From positions 1-5,262 of the forward strand of contig JAAZBW010000147.1 of the NCBI GenBank assembly GCA_012513625.1: DNA of 5,262 bases, read 5' to 3'. The translations under genes were made by a program, and so were the position numbers. This DNA is from Actinomycetales bacterium. Its GTDB lineage: Bacteria; Actinomycetota; Actinomycetes; Actinomycetales; Actinomycetaceae. This document shows, one piece after another, positions 1 to 4,102 of the stretch. Position 1 is the stretch's first letter. Every line of letters begins with the position of its first letter. The notes beneath the pieces are model-generated. The model made no database searches, was not told the DNA's origin, and saw only the letters and a program-made list of their open reading frames with translations.

Positions 1-1
1 C

Positions 2-157
2 GTCCAGATCCTCGATGGTCTCCACGCCTCCACGCAGGATCCCCGCTATGAGGCATCCGCCTGGCTGCGCCGCCGCGCACACGCCGGGATCTCGTGCCTC
101 ACCCAGGAACACCTGCCGGCCACAAGCCGTCAGACAGCCCCGCCACACGGCGCGTAG
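2..157 (+). CDS. C-terminal end of an unidentified protein (partial at window start)
   Basis: An open frame runs from the window edge to a TAG stop and gives 51 residues, beginning VQILDGLHAST and ending TAPPHGA. The codon style matches the downstream genes, and the frame lies on the same strand 43 bp before the next start, so it is probably the end of a real gene in the same transcription unit. The stretch DPRYEASAWLRRRAHAG resembles the pattern near the C-terminal end of 3-hydroxyacyl-CoA dehydrogenases (DPRY..S.WLRR...AG), and such an enzyme would fit this beta-oxidation neighbourhood. The usual GxGFY ending of that family is absent, so the identity is only a guess. The last 20 residues look like a disordered tail. 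No start, active site or full domain is visible. Confidence 0.5.
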   Translation, partial: VQILDGLHASTQDPRYEASAWLRRRAHAGISCLTQEHLPATSRQTAPPHGA

Positions 158-168
158 GCTCCAGAGCC
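157..168. repeat. Short dyad at the end of the first gene
   Basis: GGCTC-CA-GAGCC begins on the last base of the TAG stop codon. It can fold into a small hairpin of four or five base pairs. No T-tract follows, so it may be a weak terminator, an mRNA end stabiliser, or chance in GC-rich DNA. Confidence 0.25.
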
Positions 169-200
169 AGAAACAGCCAGCTTGAGGAAAGGGACACCCG

Positions 201-1016
201 ATGTCACGTTACGACTCCTATGAGCATTTGCTCATCGAGATGGTGGAGCCCGGCATCCTCCAGGTCATGATGCACTCCCCCGGCCGCCTCAACGCCGCAC
301 ACGCAGGCATGCACCGCGAGCTCGCCAAGATCTGGCTGGATATCGATGACGACGACGACGTGGATGCCGTGATCCTCACGGGCTCCAACGGCGCATTCTC
401 CGCGGGCGGAGACCTGGAGCTCGTGAGGGAGATGTCCGAGGACTTCGATGTGCTCGTGCGGGTCTGGAAGGAGGCCCGGGATCTCGTTTACAACGTGATC
501 AACTGCTCCAAGCCGATCGTCTCTGCGATGCAGGGCCCGGCCGTCGGAGCAGGCCTCGCGGCTGGGCTGCTCGCCGATGTCTCGATCGCTGCCAAGGACG
601 CCCGAATCATCGACGGTCACACGCGCCTCGGCGTGGTGGCGGGCGATCACGCAGCCATCGTCTGGCCGCTCCTCGTGGGCATGGCCAAGGCCAAGTACCA
701 CCTCCTCCTCTGCGAGACGCTCTCAGGCGAGGAGGCGGAGAGAATCGGACTGGTGGCACTCGCCGTAGACGACTCGGAGGTCCAGGAGAGGGCGCTCGCC
801 GTGGCTCGCCGCCTGCGAGACGGCTCTCGTACCGCGATGCGGTGGACCAAGTACTCGCTCAACAACTGGCTCCGGATGGCTGGACCAACGTTCGACACCT
901 CGCTCGCGCTGGAATTCCTGGGCTTCAACGGCCCCGATGTGCGCGAGGGCAGGCAGAGCATCATGGAACGCCGCCGGCCGGTGTTCGACCACCAGCGCCC
1001 CGAAGATGAGGACTGA
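201..1016 (+). CDS. Divergent enoyl-CoA hydratase/isomerase (crotonase) superfamily protein
   Basis: This 271-residue protein has usual crotonase length and presumably acts on an acyl-CoA in the cytoplasm. The start is an ATG preceded by AGGAAAGGG (185-193) at good spacing. The fold is shown by the N-terminal beta strands, the first oxyanion-hole motif FSAGGDL (residues 66-72), the second oxyanion loop near GPAVGAG (112-118), an A-D pair at 125-126, and a C-terminal EGRQSIMERRRPVF segment (249-262). When aligned by motif to rat crotonase, catalytic Glu144 corresponds to Ala120 and Glu164 to His140. The second region reads DGHTRLGVVAGDHAAIVWP, with Asp149 and His150 as possible replacement polar groups. 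Normal hydration by the two-glutamate mechanism is therefore unlikely, and isomerase, hydrolase, decarboxylase or an unusual hydratase activity are alternatives. A run of five aspartates (49-53) lies in a surface turn. It follows the partial gene by 43 bp and converges with the IclR gene. Confidence 0.9.
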   Translation: MSRYDSYEHLLIEMVEPGILQVMMHSPGRLNAAHAGMHRELAKIWLDIDDDDDVDAVILTGSNGAFSAGGDLELVREMSEDFDVLVRVWKEARDLVYNVINCSKPIVSAMQGPAVGAGLAAGLLADVSIAAKDARIIDGHTRLGVVAGDHAAIVWPLLVGMAKAKYHLLLCETLSGEEAERIGLVALAVDDSEVQERALAVARRLRDGSRTAMRWTKYSLNNWLRMAGPTFDTSLALEFLGFNGPDVREGRQSIMERRRPVFDHQRPEDED

Positions 1017-1025
1017 GCTCAGTCC
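1010..1025. terminator. Perfect 16-bp palindrome across two convergent stop codons
   Basis: GGACTGAGCTCAGTCC is its own reverse complement. It contains the TGA of the crotonase gene (1014-1016) and, on the other strand, the TGA of the IclR gene (1019-1021). In RNA from either strand it can form a six-base-pair stem with an AGCT loop, so a small bidirectional terminator is the simplest reading. No T-tract is present on either side, which is common for actinobacterial terminators but leaves termination unproven. Confidence 0.4.
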
Positions 1026-1756
1026 GAGATGGCGTCGGCCGCGTCCCAGAGTTGAGGAAGCACGTCCTCGATCCGTGACTCGTCGAACTCGTTCAGGTTC
1101 ACCACGAGCGTGAGCGCATAGAGCTCACCGCCGGCCCGCACCACCGTTGCCACTCCGCCAATGTCCTCCTGCCAGGCGCCGGTGGAGACAACGTGCCGTG
1201 ACGGTGGCGCCTCGAGGCGCTGCTCGAACTCCTCCACGGATTGACCGCGCCGCCTCAGGTCCCGGCTGACTGCCGCGATCACGCGGGAACGCTTCGGCTC
1301 GGGCAACGCGCGCACGTAGGCGACTCCTGCTGCTGAGACGGCGATGGGGAGGCGGCCACCCACGGCGAGCGTCACGCCGTCGTGGTGTCGGGCGCGGGCA
1401 ACGGCCACGTATGCCATATGGAGGTCATCATCCGTGGCGAGCGCAGAGGTCATGCCCGTTGATTCGGTGAGCCGATCGAGTGCCTTGTACACGCGTCCGC
1501 CGAAAGGCAAGTTGGCGAGCAGGGGGTAGCCAAGGCGCAGGTTCTTTGGGGTGAGCGTGTATGCCCCCGAGGATGGGTCGATCCGGAGATAGCCGAGGCT
1601 GACGAGAGAGTCAGTGAGCCTGGAGACGGTGGAGGCAGGAAGCCCAGTCGCGCGCGAGATCTGCCCGTTCCCCATCGTCCCAGTGCTCCGCGAAAGCACC
1701 TCGAGGATGCGGAGCCCACGTGCCAATGCCTCGACCGGTCGGTGTAGCGAGCTCAT
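1019..1756 (-). CDS. IclR-family transcriptional regulator
   Basis: This 245-residue protein is slightly short for a full IclR regulator but has both domains. Residues 8-75 form the winged helix-turn-helix: VEALARGLRILEVL, the recognition region GLPASTVSRLTDSLVSLGYL (38-57) and the wing SGAYTLTP (63-70). Residues 76-243 match the GAF-like effector domain, including LPIAVSAAGVAYVRALP (136-152) and TGAWQEDIGGVATVV (192-206). Family members bind small aromatic or organic acids and act as repressors or activators of catabolic operons. The gene is divergent from the thiolase-hydratase operon, which is the usual arrangement for a local regulator, so control of that operon and autoregulation are likely. 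No Shine-Dalgarno sequence precedes the ATG, and the transcript may be leaderless. The effector is unknown. The alternative start at Met28 would cut into the DNA-binding domain, so the ATG at 1756 is preferred. Confidence 0.93.
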   Translation of the reverse strand: MSSLHRPVEALARGLRILEVLSRSTGTMGNGQISRATGLPASTVSRLTDSLVSLGYLRIDPSSGAYTLTPKNLRLGYPLLANLPFGGRVYKALDRLTESTGMTSALATDDDLHMAYVAVARARHHDGVTLAVGGRLPIAVSAAGVAYVRALPEPKRSRVIAAVSRDLRRRGQSVEEFEQRLEAPPSRHVVSTGAWQEDIGGVATVVRAGGELYALTLVVNLNEFDESRIEDVLPQLWDAADAISD

Positions 1757-1763
1757 GGCACAA

Positions 1764-1769
1764 GACTAG
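1764..1769 (-). promoter_or_regulatory. Possible -10 element of the IclR gene
   Basis: On the minus strand TAGTCT fits the actinobacterial TAnnnT pattern and ends seven bases before the ATG at 1756. Initiation at the normal distance would place the transcript start at or next to the start codon, which agrees with the absence of a ribosome binding site. No convincing -35 element is seen. Confidence 0.3.
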
Positions 1770-1770
1770 A

Positions 1771-1825
1771 TGGCATACCGGGGAAGGACCTCCCGCCTAG
1801 CGGAACAGGCTTCCGGGGGTATCCA
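1771..1825. promoter_or_regulatory. Divergent operator region with nested inverted repeats, probably IclR-bound
   Basis: The whole stretch is an interrupted dyad centred on base 1798. The paired arms are TGG/CCA (1771-1773 with 1823-1825), GGAAG/CTTCC at one-to-one register (1782-1786 with 1810-1814 inside longer arms), and CCGC/GCGG (1793-1796 with 1800-1803). Inside it lie two elements shaped like the known E. coli IclR site (GGAA-N5-TTCC core). One is GGAACAGGCTTCC (1802-1814, perfect core) and the other is GGAAGGACCTCCC (1782-1794, one core mismatch). They start exactly 20 bp apart, on the same face of the helix. Position between the regulator and its presumed target operon supports an operator. 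Binding is inferred, not shown. Confidence 0.5.
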
Positions 1826-1861
1826 TTGCTGCGCGGCGTCGCCCTTCCTACGGTGAAAAGC

Positions 1862-3085
1862 GTGTCACTCACCTACGTCATCTCCGCCGTACGAACTCCG
1901 GTGGGCCGCTACGGCGGCGCGCTCGCTTCCGTGCGGCCGGACGACCTCGCCGCCCTCACCATCCGTTCCGCTCTCGAGAGATCCGGCGCGAACCAGGAAG
2001 ACGTCGACGAGGTAATCCTCGGCAATGCGAACGGTGCGGGCGAGGAGAACCGCAACGTGGCCCGCATGGCGGCCATGCTCGCCGGCCTTCCCCTGCACGT
2101 TCCTGGCATGACACTCAACCGGCTGTGTGCCTCTGGAATGTCCGCCATCACCTCCGGCCACCACATGATCTCCGCCGGTGAGGCGGACCTCGTGGTGGCA
2201 GGGGGTGTTGAATCCATGACCCGAGCACCCTGGGTGCAGGAGAAGCCGGCCACCGCATGGGCGCGGCCCGGAGCCGCATTCGATACCTCGATTGGCTGGC
2301 GCTTCACCAATCCCCAGTTCCTTGGGGGCCCGCTGTCCCGGGACGGGAAGATGACGTACTCGATGCCGGAGACTGCCGAGGAGGTGGCACGGCGGTTCGA
2401 CACCAGCCGTGAGGACTGTGACGCCTTCGCGCTCGAGTCCCACCGCCGTGCGGTCGCAGCCCAGGAGGCGGGCCACTTCACGGACGAGACCGTGCCCGTG
2501 CCCGTTGCGGACCGGAAGGGAAACGTGACCACCGTCGTCGACGACGAGGGCCCGCGACCGGACACCAGCATCGACCAGCTCGCACGACTCCGGCCTGTGG
2601 TCCGGGGCGGCAGCGTGGTTACCGCAGGCAATTCTTCCTCCCTCAACGACGGCGCCTCGGCCGTGGTCCTCGCATCCGAGCGCATGGTCGAACGCCTCGG
2701 GGTGGAGCCCCTCGCGCGCATCGTGGGTGGAGTTTCCATCGGACTCGAGCCCGAGATCATGGGAATGGGGCCCGTGCGCGCCACGGAAAAGCTCCTCGCG
2801 CGCCACGGGGTCACCGTGGACCAGGTGGACAGCGTGGAGCTGAACGAGGCCTTCGCATCCCAGTCACTTGCCAGCATCCGCGAACTCGGCCTCGATCCGG
2901 CGGTGGTCAACCCCGACGGCGGAGCGATCGCCCTCGGGCACCCGCTCGGCTCATCCGGGTCACGGCTGGTGGTGACCCTTACACACCGGCTCCGCCGCGA
3001 CGGTGGGGGTGCGGGCCGCCTGGGGCTGGCCACTATGTGCGTCGGGGTGGGCCAAGGCGCCGCCCTCCTGATTGAGACGGTCTAG
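1862..3085 (+). CDS. Thiolase (acetyl-CoA acyltransferase), 3-oxoadipyl-CoA thiolase (PcaF/PaaJ)-like
   Basis: The enzyme cleaves a 3-oxoacyl-CoA with CoA to give acetyl-CoA and a shortened acyl-CoA, or runs the reverse. From GTG 1862 it has 407 residues, close to the usual 390-405. The catalytic set is complete: nucleophile Cys89 in LNRLCASGM, Asn328 in NEAF, His360 in GGAIALGHPLG and Cys393 in MCVGVGQG. Cys89 has the same number as in the Zoogloea thiolase, which supports this start. The text GEENRNVARMA, SIGWRFTNP and SMPETAEEVA closely follows 3-oxoadipyl-CoA thiolases of the beta-ketoadipate and phenylacetate pathways rather than PhaA/AtoB-type acetoacetyl-CoA thiolases, so a dicarboxylyl-CoA substrate is inferred. 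Alternative starts are GTG 1853 and TTG 1826, but TTG 1826 adds an unrelated N-terminus directly against the operator dyad. None has a strong ribosome binding site; GAAAAG (1855-1860) is weak and very close. It is the first gene of an operon with the hydratase. Confidence 0.93.
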   Translation: MSLTYVISAVRTPVGRYGGALASVRPDDLAALTIRSALERSGANQEDVDEVILGNANGAGEENRNVARMAAMLAGLPLHVPGMTLNRLCASGMSAITSGHHMISAGEADLVVAGGVESMTRAPWVQEKPATAWARPGAAFDTSIGWRFTNPQFLGGPLSRDGKMTYSMPETAEEVARRFDTSREDCDAFALESHRRAVAAQEAGHFTDETVPVPVADRKGNVTTVVDDEGPRPDTSIDQLARLRPVVRGGSVVTAGNSSSLNDGASAVVLASERMVERLGVEPLARIVGGVSIGLEPEIMGMGPVRATEKLLARHGVTVDQVDSVELNEAFASQSLASIRELGLDPAVVNPDGGAIALGHPLGSSGSRLVVTLTHRLRRDGGGAGRLGLATMCVGVGQGAALLIETV

Positions 3086-3086
3086 G

Positions 3087-3092
3087 AAGGAG
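3087..3092 (+). promoter_or_regulatory. Strong ribosome binding site for the hydratase
   Basis: AAGGAG lies five bases before ATG 3098 and just after the thiolase TAG stop. It fixes the start and allows efficient translation within the thiolase-hydratase message. Confidence 0.8.
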
Positions 3093-3097
3093 CCCCC

Positions 3098-3901
3098 ATG
3101 GACTGGAGTCACTTCACCGCTGTCAGGGTGGACGAGCGGGACGACCGGGTGGTGGCGACCCTGCACCGCCCGCACGTCCGAAATGCTATCGACCAACGCA
3201 TGGTGGACGAGCTCCACGAACTCTGCGCGTATCTCGAGCTGAACCGTAGGGTCCTCATCCTTGCTGGCTACTCGAATGACTCCGACGGCGGGGTGCCCGT
3301 GTTCGCGTCGGGAGCCGACATTGCGGAGCTTCGGGACCGGAGACGGGACGAGGGTCTGCGCGGCATCAACGCCTATCTCTTCCACCGCATCGCCCGCCTC
3401 CCGATGCCCGTGATCGCCGCCGTAGACGGCTACGCCCTCGGCGGCGGCGCCGAGCTGGCATTCGCCGCCGACTTCCGAATCGGCACACCGCGCATGCGCC
3501 TCGGCAATCCCGAGACCAGTCTGGGGATCATGGCCGCGGCGGGAGCAACCTGGCGCCTCAAGGAACTTGTGGGCGAACCGCTCGCCAAGGAGATCCTCCT
3601 CGCGGGCCGGGTACTGAATGGGGAGGAGTGCCTCTCCGTGCGACTGATCACGGAGCTGGTGGAACCGGCCGAACTGCTCCACGCCGCACACCGGCTCGCA
3701 GACCGGATCGGCCACCAGGATCCCACCGCTGTACAGATCACCAAGACCGTGTTCAGGATGCCCCCGGCGGCCCATCCCGAGGTGGACGCGCTGGCGCAGG
3801 CGTTGCTCTTCGAATCGGACGCGAAGTTCGAACGAATGGATGCCTTCCTCGCCAAGAAGCGCGTGAAGAAGGCTGCAAAGGCAAGCCCGGCGGCTCCGTG
3901 A
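3098..3901 (+). CDS. Enoyl-CoA hydratase/isomerase with canonical catalytic glutamates
   Basis: This 267-residue crotonase-family protein probably hydrates a 2-enoyl-CoA to a 3-hydroxyacyl-CoA in the cytoplasm. The first oxyanion motif is FASGADI (69-75) and the second is YALGGGAEL (112-120). Glu119 in GGGAEL and Glu139 in NPETSLG align with rat crotonase Glu144 and Glu164, so the active site is intact, unlike the crotonase at 201-1016. The loop before the oxyanion motif (about 57-68, YSNDSDGGVPV) is about six residues longer than usual. The C-terminus ends in a lysine/alanine-rich tail (252-267). The gene follows the thiolase by 12 bp with its own AAGGAG, so the two are co-transcribed and probably act in one pathway, for example hydration and thiolysis of C6 dicarboxylyl-CoA esters with a dehydrogenase encoded elsewhere. 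A PaaF-like role is possible, but the substrate cannot be fixed from sequence. Confidence 0.92.
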   Translation: MDWSHFTAVRVDERDDRVVATLHRPHVRNAIDQRMVDELHELCAYLELNRRVLILAGYSNDSDGGVPVFASGADIAELRDRRRDEGLRGINAYLFHRIARLPMPVIAAVDGYALGGGAELAFAADFRIGTPRMRLGNPETSLGIMAAAGATWRLKELVGEPLAKEILLAGRVLNGEECLSVRLITELVEPAELLHAAHRLADRIGHQDPTAVQITKTVFRMPPAAHPEVDALAQALLFESDAKFERMDAFLAKKRVKKAAKASPAAP

Positions 3902-3911
3902 TCAGACCCTT

Positions 3912-3924
3912 GGAAGCCCTTTCC
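3912..3924. promoter_or_regulatory. Possible additional IclR-type site
   Basis: GGAAGCCCTTTCC, preceded by T, has the GGAA-N5-TTCC core of the E. coli IclR consensus and the same spacing as the element at 1802-1814. It lies 10 bp after the hydratase stop and about 180 bp before the binding-protein gene. It could let the local regulator control the transporter, but a 13-bp dyad with eight fixed bases can also arise by chance. Confidence 0.3.
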
Positions 3925-3928
3925 GGCT

Positions 3929-3947
3929 GGCGGAACGGGTTTTCGCC
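3929..3947 (+). terminator. Hairpin after the thiolase-hydratase operon, possible terminator
   Basis: GGCGGAA (3929-3935) can pair with TTTCGCC (3941-3947) around a CGGGT loop, giving seven pairs including one G-U. It lies 27 bases after the hydratase stop. No T-tract follows, so it is a plausible but weak terminator of the kind seen in GC-rich bacteria. Confidence 0.35.
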
Positions 3948-3978
3948 TCCGAACCTGCCGCTGCTGTGAGGCGGCCCA

Positions 3979-3984
3979 TACAGT
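3979..3984 (+). promoter_or_regulatory. Possible -10 element for the binding-protein gene
   Basis: TACAGT fits TAnnnT and matches four of six bases of TATAAT. No clear -35 is seen. If used, transcription would begin near 3991, just before the inverted repeats of the leader, and give an untranslated leader of about 110 bases. Confidence 0.25.
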
Positions 3985-3990
3985 CGAACG

Positions 3991-4102
3991 AACGAGGGAC
4001 CTTGGTCCCTGAACTCCGGCAACACGGCCAACAACGGAGGCCACGGTCCTGGCGACCGGAACCAGTGTTGCGGCAACGAAGCCCCGAGAAAGGAAGTCCC
4101 TC
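3991..4102 (+). promoter_or_regulatory. Putative structured 5' leader of the ABC binding-protein gene
   Basis: Several inverted repeats crowd this non-coding stretch. AGGGACC (3995-4001) pairs with GGTCCCT (4004-4010). GCAACAC (4019-4025) pairs with GTGTTGC (4065-4071), extended by CC (4016-4017) with GG (4072-4073) around a bulged G. Inside that stem are two small hairpins, GGCC/GGCC (4026-4029 with 4039-4042) and CGGTC/GACCG (4044-4048 with 4054-4058), which together give a three-way junction. A ribosome binding site AAAGGAAG (4089-4096) follows, six bases before the ATG. I recognise no known riboswitch family, and the fold is drawn by hand, so function is speculative. Confidence 0.3.

Noticed and set aside
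339..359. GAC repeat encoding five aspartates, considered as a microsatellite
   Set aside because: Only four GAC units follow a GAT, in frame within a surface turn; too short to be a meaningful repeat element.
204..701. Antisense frame of 165 residues opposite the first crotonase, rich in His, Asp and Val
   Set aside because: It is the reverse reading of a conserved crotonase gene; its odd composition mirrors codon bias rather than a metal-binding protein.
1865..3033. Long antisense open frames (313 and 374 residues) opposite the thiolase gene
   Set aside because: They lie wholly inside a clearly conserved thiolase gene, have Arg/Ser/His-rich composition typical of shadow frames in GC-rich DNA, and show no recognisable domain.
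3628..3969. Overlapping plus-strand frame of 113 residues running past the hydratase stop
   Set aside because: It is a frame-shifted reading of the hydratase with Arg/Pro/Gly-rich text, no ribosome binding site and no family resemblance.
3957..3975. GCCGC/GCGGC inverted repeat, considered as a second terminator
   Set aside because: Only five pairs with a nine-base loop and no T-tract; expected often by chance in GC-rich DNA.
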